A stretch of 64,000 nucleotides of DNA from Streptomyces sp. V3I8 (lineage in GTDB: Bacteria; Actinomycetota; Actinomycetes; Streptomycetales; Streptomycetaceae), in the NCBI RefSeq assembly GCF_030817535.1, contig NZ_JAUSZL010000004.1, positions 124,001-188,000 on the forward strand, read 5' to 3'. The translations under genes were made by a program, and so were the position numbers. Under the pieces are notes generated by a model, which made no database searches, was not told the origin of the DNA, and saw only the letters and a program-made list of their open reading frames with translations. Shown in pieces: positions 27,100 to 35,571 of this stretch; the first letter of the stretch is position 1, and the number at the start of each line of letters is the position of its first letter.

Positions 27100-27758
27100 G
27101 GCGCAAGGCTAGGCGCGGTGCCGGCCGGGCCGACACCCCGACGGACCCCTGAGCGGGCAGTGAGGGGGCCGGGGCCCGCCGGCACGCGCCGCGGCGGCCC
27201 GGGCGGCCGGCCACCGGCGCGGTGGCGGCCCGAGGTGCCGCGCGCCTTTGCGCCGTACGGCACAGAACGCCTGGTGGCGGCGGCAGTTGACGCCGTGTGC
27301 CGCCCGGCGCGGCGGTGCGCGCGCCCGGTAGGGCGGCGCCCGTGGGCACTGCTCCCCCAGGCCCTAGGGGTGGCGCCGCGGCGGCCTGGAACCCGTACGC
27401 CCCGAGCAGGCGCACCGGTGCGTGCCGTGGCAGGAGGAGGGGCTCGGCGAACGCCATGCGCAGGTCCTTCCCCTCGTACCAACAGCGGTGCGGGCGGCGG
27501 GTGTTGACAGCGCCATGGGCCGGCGCGGCCACCCGCTTCCGCGACCGTGATCGTATCGTCGCGGGATGTGCGCCCCCTGACCACCGCCGCCGCGGCGGGT
27601 GGCGCCGGGGCCCGCGGCAGGCCGTGGGCCGGCGGAAGGGGCAGGCCGGGGGCGTAGGGGTGGTGGAAACCCCCTGGGGTCGCGTGGGGGCAGCACCCGC
27701 CGGGATGTGGGGCCCAGCCCGCTGTCGCCGCCGCACCCGGATCCGCAGACTCGGCGAC
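27100..27758. promoter_or_regulatory. divergent regulatory region before the desaturase, with two TAGGGGT sites
   Basis: Some 660 bp lie between the minus-strand DUF4097 operon and the desaturase. TAGGGGT occurs at 27365-27371 (inside CCCTAGGG) and at 27655-27661, the latter followed by AACCCCCT as a loose inverted partner. A -10-like TAGCCT for the minus strand is at 27106-27111. No gene is supported. Confidence 0.5.
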
Positions 27759-28838
27759 ATGACGATCCCCACTGACGCCCTCACCGCGGCCGGGACGCCC
27801 GCCGCCCGGATCCGCAGGCCCGCCGCCGCCCAGGCCGGCAGCGACTTCGCCCGGCTCGCCCAGCGCATCGCCGACGCGGGCCTGCTCAGGCGGCGCCACG
27901 GCTACTACGCGGTGCGCCTGACCCTGGTGGTGGTGATGCTGGCGGCGGGCTGGACGGCCTTCTTCGCGCTCGGCGACAGCTGGTGGCAGCTGGCGGTCGC
28001 CGCCTACCTGACCGTGGTGTTCGGCCAGATCGCGCTGGCCGCCCACGACCTGGCGCACCGGCAGGTCTTCCGGACCCGCCGGCCCAGCGAGATCGGCGGG
28101 CGGCTGTTCGCCAACCTGGGCATCGGGATGAGCTACGGCTGGTGGATGAACAAGCACACCCGTCACCACGCCAACCCCAACCACGAGGACCTGGATCCCG
28201 ACGTCTCCCCGGACCTTTTGGTGTGGTCCACCGACCAGGCCCGTGCCAGCCGCGGGCTGGCGAACTTCTTCGGCGGCCACCAGGCGTACCTGTTCTTCCC
28301 GCTGCTGATGCTGGAGGGCTTCAACCTGCAGGTGTCGAGCGTGCGGGCGCTGCGCTCGCGGCAGCTGAAGCACCGGCTGCTGGAGGGCGCCCTGCTGTTC
28401 GCGCACGCGGCGGCGTTCCTGTCCGCGCTGTTCCTGGTGCTGTCGCCGGGCAAGGCGGTGGCGTTCCTGCTGGTCAACCAGTGCCTGTTCGGTGTCTATC
28501 TGGGATGCGTCTTCGCCCCGAACCACAAGGGCATGCCGACCCTGACCGGCGGTGAGCGGCCCGACTTCCTGCGCCGCCAGGTGCTGACCTCGCGCAATGT
28601 GCGCGGCGGGCCGGTCCGGGACGTGCTGCTGGGCGGGCTGAACTACCAGATCGAGCACCACCTGTTCCCGAGCATGCCCACGGTGCACCTGCGCCGCGCC
28701 CAGGGCATCGTGCGCGAGTACTGCGCGGAGCTGGGTGTGCCCTACCACGAGACCGGGCTGATCGAGTCCTACCGGGAGGCGCTGACGCACCTGCACCGGG
28801 TGGGCGAGCCGATCCGGCGGCGGCGCGCGGCGGCCTGA
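27759..28838 (+). CDS. membrane fatty-acid (acyl-lipid) desaturase
   Basis: A 359-residue integral membrane di-iron desaturase. The three histidine boxes are present: HDLAH near residue 105, HTRHHANPNHED near 140, and QIEHHLFP near 308. Hydrophobic spans surround LTLVVVMLAAGWTAFFAL, LAVAAYLTVVFGQIALA and LLFAHAAAFLSALFLVL. Such enzymes put a double bond into an acyl chain of a lipid or acyl carrier, using a ferredoxin-type electron donor. It lies directly before the mycofactocin operon and behind TAGGGGT sites shared with the locus. It could tailor an acyl group used by the locus or only membrane lipid. The ribosome binding site is poor. Confidence 0.9.
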   Translation: MTIPTDALTAAGTPAARIRRPAAAQAGSDFARLAQRIADAGLLRRRHGYYAVRLTLVVVMLAAGWTAFFALGDSWWQLAVAAYLTVVFGQIALAAHDLAHRQVFRTRRPSEIGGRLFANLGIGMSYGWWMNKHTRHHANPNHEDLDPDVSPDLLVWSTDQARASRGLANFFGGHQAYLFFPLLMLEGFNLQVSSVRALRSRQLKHRLLEGALLFAHAAAFLSALFLVLSPGKAVAFLLVNQCLFGVYLGCVFAPNHKGMPTLTGGERPDFLRRQVLTSRNVRGGPVRDVLLGGLNYQIEHHLFPSMPTVHLRRAQGIVREYCAELGVPYHETGLIESYREALTHLHRVGEPIRRRRAAA

Positions 28839-28902
28839 CCCGCAGGCACGGCACGGGCACGGCGTGCGGACGGCACGGGCACAGGTCCATGCACAGGTAC
28901 AT

Positions 28903-28981
28903 GCACGGACCCCTATCCGGGCGGCGGCCGGGAACATAGGGGTCCGTGCGCCTTCTGGCGCCGGGGCACCGCAGTTAGGTT
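28903..28981 (+). promoter_or_regulatory. mftA promoter region: 14-bp inverted repeat and -10 box
   Basis: A perfect inverted repeat GCACGGACCCCTAT (28903-28916) / ATAGGGGTCCGTGC (28936-28949) contains the TAGGGGT motif on each arm. A good streptomycete -10, TAGGTT, lies at 28976-28981. The repeat therefore ends just upstream of where -35 would be, a typical activator position. Confidence 0.6.
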
Positions 28982-29040
28982 TGTCGCAGCTCAGCCGACT
29001 GCTGTGCGTCCTCACCCGCCGTCCCACTCCAGGAGTGCCG

Positions 29041-29187
29041 ATGTCCGAGACCGCGCACAGCCCTGAGCCCGCCGCCGGCAGCGGCACGGAGCAGGTCCCG
29101 GCGGACCGGGCCGGCCAGGAGCTGCTGGTCGAGGACGACCTGCTGGTCGAGGAGGTCTCCATCGACGGTATGTGCGGCGTCTACTGA
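29041..29187 (+). CDS. mftA: mycofactocin precursor peptide MftA
   Basis: A 48-residue peptide ending in LLVEEVSIDGMCGVY, the diagnostic C-terminus of mycofactocin precursors. The final Val-Tyr is the core that MftC converts and MftE releases; the rest is leader for MftB. The leader is acidic and longer than some relatives. CAGGAG precedes the ATG. It is the first gene of a coupled operon and is followed 29 bases later by mftB. The upstream inverted repeat with TAGGGGT sites suggests activation by a pathway regulator. Identification rests on the invariant IDGMCGVY ending. Confidence 0.97.
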   Translation: MSETAHSPEPAAGSGTEQVPADRAGQELLVEDDLLVEEVSIDGMCGVY

Positions 29188-29216
29188 CCGGAGCGCCGCG
29201 AAGAGGAGGAGCAGTC

Positions 29217-29480
29217 GTGTTCGATGCCGGGCAACCCTACCGCTGCTCCCCCCAGGTGGCCCTGCGCCCCGAGCCCTTCGGCGCGCTGGTGTACCACTTC
29301 GGGACGCGGCAGCTGTCGTTTCTGAAGACACCCGAACTCCTGGACATCGTGCGGTCGTTGGAGCACCACGAGGACGTGGGCGCGGCGGTGGACGGTGCGG
29401 GGGTCCCGCCGCGGCGGCGCGCGGCCTATCTGCAGGCCATGGCCGGCCTCGCCGCCGCAGGCACCATCGAACCGCGCTGA
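29217..29480 (+). CDS. mftB: mycofactocin peptide chaperone MftB (RRE domain)
   Basis: An 87-residue PqqD-like RiPP recognition element. It binds the MftA leader and presents it to the radical SAM enzyme MftC. The start is the GTG at 29217, with GAGGAGGAG just upstream. The family pattern is seen in ALRPEPFGALVYHFGTRQLS and FLKTPELLDIVRSLEHHEDV, the first giving the beta strands that hold the leader. It lies between mftA and mftC, as in all mycofactocin loci. Confidence 0.93.
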   Translation: MFDAGQPYRCSPQVALRPEPFGALVYHFGTRQLSFLKTPELLDIVRSLEHHEDVGAAVDGAGVPPRRRAAYLQAMAGLAAAGTIEPR

Positions 29481-29511
29481 GCCGCGCCCCAGACGTGCCG
29501 GGAGAGACCGC

Positions 29512-30738
29512 ATGAAGCTCGTCGACCACATGTCGCGGGGGCTGGACGCCCCGATCTGCCTGACCTGGGAACTGACCTACGCGTGCAACCTGTCGTGCGT
29601 GCACTGCCTGTCCTCCTCGGGCCGCCGCGACCCGCGGGAGCTGGACACCGCCCAGTGCCGGGCCGTCATCGACGAGTTGCAGCGCATGCAGGTGTTCTAC
29701 GTGAACATCGGCGGCGGTGAGCCGACCGTGCGGCCCGACTTCTGGGACCTCGTCGACTACGCGACCGACCACCAGGTGGGGGTGAAGTTCTCCACCAACG
29801 GGGTGCGCATCACCCAGGAGCGGGCCCGCCGGCTGGCCGCCGGTGACTACGTCGATGTGCAGATCTCCCTGGACGGGGCGAGCGCGGCGGTCAACGACGC
29901 GGTGCGCGGCGCGGGTTCCTACGCCACCGCCACCACCGCCATGCGGCGGCTGGCCGACGCCGGCTTCGCCGACTTCAAGATCAGTGTCGTGGTGACGCGG
30001 CAGAACGTGGGACAGCTCGACGACTTCGCCGCCATGGCGCAGGAGTTCGGGGCGCAGCTGCGGCTGACGCGGCTGCGTCCCTCGGGACGCGGCGCCGACG
30101 TGTGGGACAGCCTGCACCTGGGCGCCGACCAGCAGCGGATGCTCTACGACTGGCTCGTCGAGCACGGTGAAGGGGTGCTGACGGGGGACTCGTTCTTCCA
30201 CCTCAACGCGCTGGGCGACACCGCGCTGCCGGGGCTGAACCTGTGCGGGGCGGGCCGGGTGGTGTGCCTGATCGACCCCGTAGGCGATGTGTACGCGTGC
30301 CCGTTCGCCATCCACGAGGAGTTCCTGGCGGGCAGCGTGCTGTCGCCGGGCGGGTTCGCCGGGGTGTGGCGCGATGCGCCGCTGTTCGCGTCGCTGCGCG
30401 AGCCGCAGGGCGCCGGGGCGTGCTCCTCGTGCTCGGCGTTCGACGCGTGCCGCGGCGGCTGCATGGCGGCGAAGTTCTTCACCGGGCTGCCGCTGGACGG
30501 CCCGGACCCCGAGTGCGTGCGCGGGCACGGGGAGCGGGCGCTGGAGCTGGTGGCGGCGGGATCCGCGCCGCGCCCCGGCGCGGACCACTCCCACCGCACC
30601 CGCCCGGCCGCGAAGGCCGGCCCGGTGCCGGTCACCCTGGGCCGGCGGCCGCCCGCGCCCGCCGCGGTGGACCGGGCGTGCGACGTCGACCCGCTGGCCG
30701 GGTTCCGCCCGCCGCGGCCGGCCGGCAGCCTTTCATGA
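29512..30738 (+). CDS. mftC: mycofactocin radical SAM maturase MftC
   Basis: A 408-residue radical SAM/SPASM enzyme that, in characterised systems, oxidatively decarboxylates the C-terminal Tyr of MftA and cross-links it to the preceding Val. The radical SAM cluster motif CNLSCVHC is at about residues 24-31, GGGEPT near 65, and SPASM cysteines are in LCGAGRVVC, ACPF and CSSCSAFDACRGGC (about 245-325). The ATG at 29512 follows GGAGA. The C-terminal ~60 residues are proline/arginine-rich and longer than usual. The stop overlaps the next start as ATGA. Confidence 0.95.
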   Translation: MKLVDHMSRGLDAPICLTWELTYACNLSCVHCLSSSGRRDPRELDTAQCRAVIDELQRMQVFYVNIGGGEPTVRPDFWDLVDYATDHQVGVKFSTNGVRITQERARRLAAGDYVDVQISLDGASAAVNDAVRGAGSYATATTAMRRLADAGFADFKISVVVTRQNVGQLDDFAAMAQEFGAQLRLTRLRPSGRGADVWDSLHLGADQQRMLYDWLVEHGEGVLTGDSFFHLNALGDTALPGLNLCGAGRVVCLIDPVGDVYACPFAIHEEFLAGSVLSPGGFAGVWRDAPLFASLREPQGAGACSSCSAFDACRGGCMAAKFFTGLPLDGPDPECVRGHGERALELVAAGSAPRPGADHSHRTRPAAKAGPVPVTLGRRPPAPAAVDRACDVDPLAGFRPPRPAGSLS

Positions 30739-32693
30739 CGCTCCTCGAGCCGCTCGTGCTGGCGGGCCGCACCGCGCCGAGCCGGGTGGTGTTCGGGCCG
30801 CACGAGACCAACCTCGGCACCGGCCGCGCCCTGTCGGCGCGGCACGTGGCCTACTACGAGCGGCGGGCGGCCGGCGGCGCGGGACTGATCGTCACCGAGG
30901 GCGCCAGCGTCGACGACTCCGACTGGCCCTACGAGCGGGCGCCGCTGGCGGCGCAGTGCCCGCCCGGCTGGCGTGCGGTCGCCGCCGCCTGCCGGCCGCA
31001 CGGCTCGCTCGTCGTGGCCGGCCTGGGGCACAGCGGCTCGCAGGGCTCCTCGGCGCACGCCCAGACGGCTCTGTGGGCGCCGTCGCGGGTCGCCGACGTC
31101 GTCACCCGCGAGATGCCCATGGAGATGGAAGGCGCCCAGATCGACCGGCTGGTGGCGGGTTTCGCGTCGGCGGCCCGCGGCGCGGCGGAGGCCGGCCTGG
31201 ACGGTGTCGAGGTCGACGCGGGCCAGTTCAGCCTGGTGCGGCAGTTCCTGTCGGGGCTGACCAATGTGCGCGAGGACGCCTACGGGCAGGACCGGACCCT
31301 GCTGCTGCGCTCGGTGTTGTCGGCGGTGCGCGCGCAGCTGGGCCCGGGGCGGATCATGGGCCTGCGGCTGTCCTGCGACGAGCTCGCGCCCTGGGCCGGC
31401 ATCACCGGCGAGCAGGCCGCGGACATCGCCAGGAAGGTCGCGCGGCAGGTCGACTACCTGGTCGTGGTGCGCGGTTCGGCGATGAACCTCGCCGCGACCC
31501 GCCCGGACCTGCACACGCCGCCCGGCTTCAACACCGACCTGTGCCGTGCGGTGCGCACCGCGGTGGACGGCGCCACCGCGGTGGTGCTGCAGGGCTCGGT
31601 CGTCGACCCGGCGCAGGCCCAGCGGGCGCTGGAGGACCACAGCGCGGACCTGGTGGAGATGACGCGGGCCCAGATCGCCGATCCCGCGCTGGTGGCGCTG
31701 TGGCGGGCCGGGCACGGCGAGCGGATCAGGCCGTGTGTGCTGTGCAACCAGAAGTGCCGGGTACGCGACAGCCGCAACCCCCTGGTGAGCTGTGTCGGGG
31801 AGCCGCGCAGCGGCCACGAGAGCACCGACGCGCCGGTGGAGGGCACCGACGGGGCCGTCCTGGACGTGCTGGTCGTCGGCGGCGGCCCGGCCGGCCTGGA
31901 GGCGGCCCGGGTGCTGGCGGGGCGCGGGCACCGGGTGGAGGTCGTTGAGCGGGAGCCGGTGCTGGGCGGCGCCCTGCGGTGGGCCGCCGCGGTGGGCGGC
32001 CGGGCCGGGCTGGGCCGGCTCGCCGGCTGGTGGGAGGCGGAGCTGCGGCGGCTGGGGGTCACGGTGACGCTGGGCCGCTGTGTCGGGGCGCAGGACCTCG
32101 ACGCCGCCGGGGCGGCCGGCCGCAGTGTGCTGCTGGCCACCGGTTCGCTGCCCGGGCCGCGCGGCTACGAGGTGCGGGGGGCCACCGTCGTGGAGGCGGC
32201 CGACCTGCTCGCCCGGGGCCCGGCGCGGGCGCTGCCCGAGGGTGCGGTCGTGGTGGTGGACCCGGTGGGCGACGCGGTCGGCGCGGGCATCGCCGAGCAG
32301 CTCGCGCGAAGCGGGCGCACCACCGCCGTCGTCACGCAGGACCTGGTGGTGGGCACCCAGCTGGCCCTGACCGGTGACCTGGCGGACGCCAACACCCGCC
32401 TGCAGCTGGCCGGGGTGGAACTGGTCAAGCGCAGCGTGCCGCGGCTGGCCCGCGCGGGTGAACTCCTCGTCGAGGACGTGATGACCGGCAGGCGGCGCAC
32501 CCTGGCGTGCGCGGCCGTCGTGCACTGCGGGCACCGGCTGCCCGACGAGCGGCTGTCCCTGGCGCGCCCGGGCCTGCTGCGGGCGGGCGACTGCGTGGCG
32601 CCCCGGACGCTGCACGAGGCGGTCCTGGAGGGGCGGCGGGCGGCCCTGGCGCTGGCCGGCGACGCCAAACCGGGAAGCGGGCCGGTGTCATGA
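30735..32693 (+). CDS. mycofactocin-system FadH/OYE-family oxidoreductase 1
   Basis: A 652-residue flavoprotein like 2,4-dienoyl-CoA reductase: an old-yellow-enzyme FMN barrel (about 1-330), a Cys cluster CVLCNQKC...C for a 4Fe-4S centre (about 335-355), and an FAD/NAD-binding half starting LVVGGGPAGLEAARVLAGRG near residue 378. Two OYE/FadH genes next to mftABC are a known feature of some actinobacterial mycofactocin loci. Usual barrel motifs are diverged (HETNLGTG, HSGSQ), so the substrate may not be an enone. It is coupled to mftC and to the next OYE gene by ATGA overlaps. Confidence 0.88.
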   Translation: MTLLEPLVLAGRTAPSRVVFGPHETNLGTGRALSARHVAYYERRAAGGAGLIVTEGASVDDSDWPYERAPLAAQCPPGWRAVAAACRPHGSLVVAGLGHSGSQGSSAHAQTALWAPSRVADVVTREMPMEMEGAQIDRLVAGFASAARGAAEAGLDGVEVDAGQFSLVRQFLSGLTNVREDAYGQDRTLLLRSVLSAVRAQLGPGRIMGLRLSCDELAPWAGITGEQAADIARKVARQVDYLVVVRGSAMNLAATRPDLHTPPGFNTDLCRAVRTAVDGATAVVLQGSVVDPAQAQRALEDHSADLVEMTRAQIADPALVALWRAGHGERIRPCVLCNQKCRVRDSRNPLVSCVGEPRSGHESTDAPVEGTDGAVLDVLVVGGGPAGLEAARVLAGRGHRVEVVEREPVLGGALRWAAAVGGRAGLGRLAGWWEAELRRLGVTVTLGRCVGAQDLDAAGAAGRSVLLATGSLPGPRGYEVRGATVVEAADLLARGPARALPEGAVVVVDPVGDAVGAGIAEQLARSGRTTAVVTQDLVVGTQLALTGDLADANTRLQLAGVELVKRSVPRLARAGELLVEDVMTGRRRTLACAAVVHCGHRLPDERLSLARPGLLRAGDCVAPRTLHEAVLEGRRAALALAGDAKPGSGPVS

Positions 32694-34645
32694 CGTACCG
32701 TCATCTGTTCTCCCCGCTGCGGGTGGGCCCGCTGGTGCTGGCCAACCGGGTGGTGTTCTCGGCGCATCTGACGAACTTCGCCGAGGACGGGCTGCCCGGT
32801 GAGCGGCATGCCGCCTACTACGCGGCGCGGGCGGCCGGCGGAGCGGGCCTGGTGATCACCGAGGAACACTCGACGCATCCCACCGACTGGCCCTACGAGA
32901 AACTCATCCACGGCTTCCGGCCGGAGGTCGTGCCGGGCTACCGGCGCATCACCGAGGCGGTGCACGCGCACGGGGTGCCGGTGCTGGCGCAGCTCAACCA
33001 CAACGGCGGCCAGGCGTCCGGCATGTACTCGCGCCGCCCGGTGTGGGCGCCCTCGCCGGTGCCGGACCCGCTGTTCCGGGAGGTGCCCAAGGCGGTCGAC
33101 CTCGCCGAGATCGCCGAGATCACGGCCGGCTACGCGCAGGTCGCCGGGCACTGCGCCGAGGGCGGTTTCGACGGGGTGGAGCTGCAGTGCTCGCACTCCT
33201 CGGTGGTGCGCGGCTTCCTGTCCCCGGCGACCAACCGCCGCGGCGACGCCTACGGCGGCACCCTGGCCAACCGGGCCCGGCTGCTGCTGGAGATCATCGA
33301 CGCGGTCCGTGAGGCGATCGGCCCCGGGCGGGCGCTGGGCGTGCGGCTGTGCGGCGACGAGCTGATCGACGGCGGCACCACCCTGGAGGAGGCCGTCGAG
33401 GTGGCCCGCATGGTGGAGGGGACCGGGCAGGTCGACTACATCAACACCTCCATCGGTGTGGCCACCTCGACGCTGTACATGATCGAGGCGTCGATGGCGG
33501 TGCGGCCGGGGTATGCGCTGTTCGTCTCCAACGCGATCCGCCGCGCGGTACGGCTGCCGGTGATCGGGGTGGGACGCATCAAGGACCCGGTGCAGGCCGA
33601 ACGGGCGCTGGCCGAGGGCCACTGCGACCTGGTGGGCGTGGTGCGCGGGCAGATCGCCGATCCCGACTTCCTCGCCAAGGCGCGCACCGGGCACGGCGCG
33701 CAGATCCGCACCTGTCTGTCCTGCAACCAGGAGTGCGTGGGCCGGATGGGCCTCAACCACCGGCTGGGCTGCATCGAGAACCCGGCGGTGGGCCAGGAGT
33801 CCGTCGTGCTGCCCCCGCCGCGCCTGGGCACCCGGCGGGTGCTGGTGGTCGGCGGCGGTCCCGGCGGGCTGCAGTGCGCCGCCACCGCGGCCCGGCGCGG
33901 GCACCGGGTGACCCTCTACGAGCGCGAGCCGGCGACCGGGGGGCAGGTGACGTCCGCGGCCGTCGTGCCGGGACGGGCGGAGTTCGCGGACCTGGTGCGC
34001 AATCTGCTGGCCGAGTGCCGCCGCCACGGTGTGGAGATCCGCACGGGGGTGGAGGCGACCGGGGAGCTGCTGCGCGCGCAGCGCCCGGACACGGTGGTGC
34101 TGGCCACCGGCGCCCGCCCGCAGCCGCCGCACTGGGCGGGCGCGCTGGAGCGGGTGGTGGACGTCCGGGACGTCCTGGAGGGCCGGGCCGCCCCCTTCGG
34201 GGAGGTGCTGGTGGTCGACGAACTGGGCTTCCACCAGGCGACGTCGGTGGCGGAGCTGCTGGCCGACCGGGGCTGCCGGGTGGAGATCTGCACGCCCGCC
34301 ATGGTGGTCGGCCAGGACCTCGGCATCACCTTGGACATGGAGACGTTCTGCGCGCGGGCGGACGCCAAGGACATCACGTTCGCCACGGACCGGGTGGTGC
34401 TGTCCGCGGAGGCCGAACGAGACGGTGCGGGAGTGAGTCTTCAGGTGCTGACGCACACCACCGGCCAGATGTCCCCGGTGCGCGCCGACTGGGTGGTGTG
34501 CGCGGTGCACCAGGCGCCGCGGGACGAGCTGTGGCAGGACCTGCGGGAGGCTGCGTTCGAGGTGCACCGGGTGGGTGACTGCCTCGCGCCGCGCCGCGCG
34601 AACGCCGCGGTCCTCGAGGGCCACCGCGTGGCGGTGGCGCTGTGA
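32690..34645 (+). CDS. mycofactocin-system FadH/OYE-family oxidoreductase 2
   Basis: A 651-residue paralogue of the preceding enzyme with the same order of parts. The OYE barrel has clearer motifs (AQLNHNGGQASG near residue 100, GFLSPATNRRGDAYGG near 180). Then come the iron-sulfur Cys cluster CLSCNQECVGRMG...C near 343 and the NAD/FAD domain starting VLVVGGGPGGLQCAATAARR near 383. The closer match to typical OYEs suggests this one keeps full reductase chemistry. Together the pair could form a heterodimer or act on successive steps of mycofactocin or substrate redox. It overlaps both neighbours. Confidence 0.9.
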   Translation: MTYRHLFSPLRVGPLVLANRVVFSAHLTNFAEDGLPGERHAAYYAARAAGGAGLVITEEHSTHPTDWPYEKLIHGFRPEVVPGYRRITEAVHAHGVPVLAQLNHNGGQASGMYSRRPVWAPSPVPDPLFREVPKAVDLAEIAEITAGYAQVAGHCAEGGFDGVELQCSHSSVVRGFLSPATNRRGDAYGGTLANRARLLLEIIDAVREAIGPGRALGVRLCGDELIDGGTTLEEAVEVARMVEGTGQVDYINTSIGVATSTLYMIEASMAVRPGYALFVSNAIRRAVRLPVIGVGRIKDPVQAERALAEGHCDLVGVVRGQIADPDFLAKARTGHGAQIRTCLSCNQECVGRMGLNHRLGCIENPAVGQESVVLPPPRLGTRRVLVVGGGPGGLQCAATAARRGHRVTLYEREPATGGQVTSAAVVPGRAEFADLVRNLLAECRRHGVEIRTGVEATGELLRAQRPDTVVLATGARPQPPHWAGALERVVDVRDVLEGRAAPFGEVLVVDELGFHQATSVAELLADRGCRVEICTPAMVVGQDLGITLDMETFCARADAKDITFATDRVVLSAEAERDGAGVSLQVLTHTTGQMSPVRADWVVCAVHQAPRDELWQDLREAAFEVHRVGDCLAPRRANAAVLEGHRVAVAL

Positions 34646-35571
34646 GCGGCGGGGCGCTGCCCGCGCGGGACGCGGTCGCGGTGATCGTGGTGCGCGGCGG
34701 TGAACTGCCGCAGGGGGCGGCCGAGTCGGCGGCGGAGGCCGGCGCCGGCGCCCTGCTGGTGGGCGACGGCGTCCAGGAGGCCCGCGGCCGGCTGGACAGC
34801 GCCCGCACGGTGTGGGCGCTGGAGGCCGCCTCCCTGCCCGACCCGGGGGTGCTGGCCGCGGTGCTCGCCCCGCTGCTGGCCCGGGTGCACACGGTGGTGC
34901 TGCCCGCCTCGCCGGACGGCCGCGACCTCGCGCCCCGGCTGGCGGCGGCCCTGGGGCGGGTGCTGCTCGCCGGCGCGCTGACGGTGACCCGGCACGGCGC
35001 GCAGGTGCTGCGGCACGAGGGCCGGCAGCTGGCCGAACTGGCCGTGGAGGGGCCCTTCGTGGCCACGCTGGTGCCCGGGGTGCGCGGTGCGGGCCCGGCC
35101 GGCGGGACGCCGGTGACCCATCTCGTCGAGGCGTCCTGGCCCGGTGCGCCGGCCGGGACCCGCGCTCTGGGCACCGCCGCGCCGGGGCCGGGCGGGGCCC
35201 CGCTGGAGCAGGCCTCCCGGGTGCTGGGCGCGGGCGCCGGGCTGGGGGACGGCGCGGCGGTGGCGGTGCTGGCCGGCGTGGGCCGGGCGCTGGGCGCCGC
35301 GGTGGGCGCGACGCGCGCGGTGACCGACCAGGGCTGGCTGGGCCACGACCGGCAGATCGGCACCACCGGAGTGGTCCTGGACCCCGACCTGTACGTGGCG
35401 TTCGGTGTCTCCGGTGCCTCCCAGCACGTCGGCGGGCTGGGCAGGCCGCGCCATGTGGTCAGTGTGAACACCGACCCGCACTGTCCGATGACCGCGATGG
35501 CCGATCTGGGCATCGTGGCCGACGCGCCGGCCGTGCTGGCCGAGCTCGCCCGGCGGCTGGAGGACGTGTGA
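34642..35571 (+). CDS. electron transfer flavoprotein alpha subunit, mycofactocin-associated
   Basis: A 309-residue ETF alpha-type protein. The C-terminal FAD-binding domain is typical: GVGRALGAAVGATRAVTDQGW, HDRQIGTTGVVLDPDLYVAF, then GVSGASQHVGGL and VSVNTDPHCPM. The N-terminal domain is divergent. The GTG start overlaps the previous stop. With the ETF beta gene at 37171 it should form an FAD heterodimer that carries electrons from a dehydrogenase to the ETF-quinone oxidoreductase encoded next. In a mycofactocin operon this suggests a route for reduced cofactor electrons into the quinone pool. Confidence 0.9.
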   Translation: MSGGALPARDAVAVIVVRGGELPQGAAESAAEAGAGALLVGDGVQEARGRLDSARTVWALEAASLPDPGVLAAVLAPLLARVHTVVLPASPDGRDLAPRLAAALGRVLLAGALTVTRHGAQVLRHEGRQLAELAVEGPFVATLVPGVRGAGPAGGTPVTHLVEASWPGAPAGTRALGTAAPGPGGAPLEQASRVLGAGAGLGDGAAVAVLAGVGRALGAAVGATRAVTDQGWLGHDRQIGTTGVVLDPDLYVAFGVSGASQHVGGLGRPRHVVSVNTDPHCPMTAMADLGIVADAPAVLAELARRLEDV

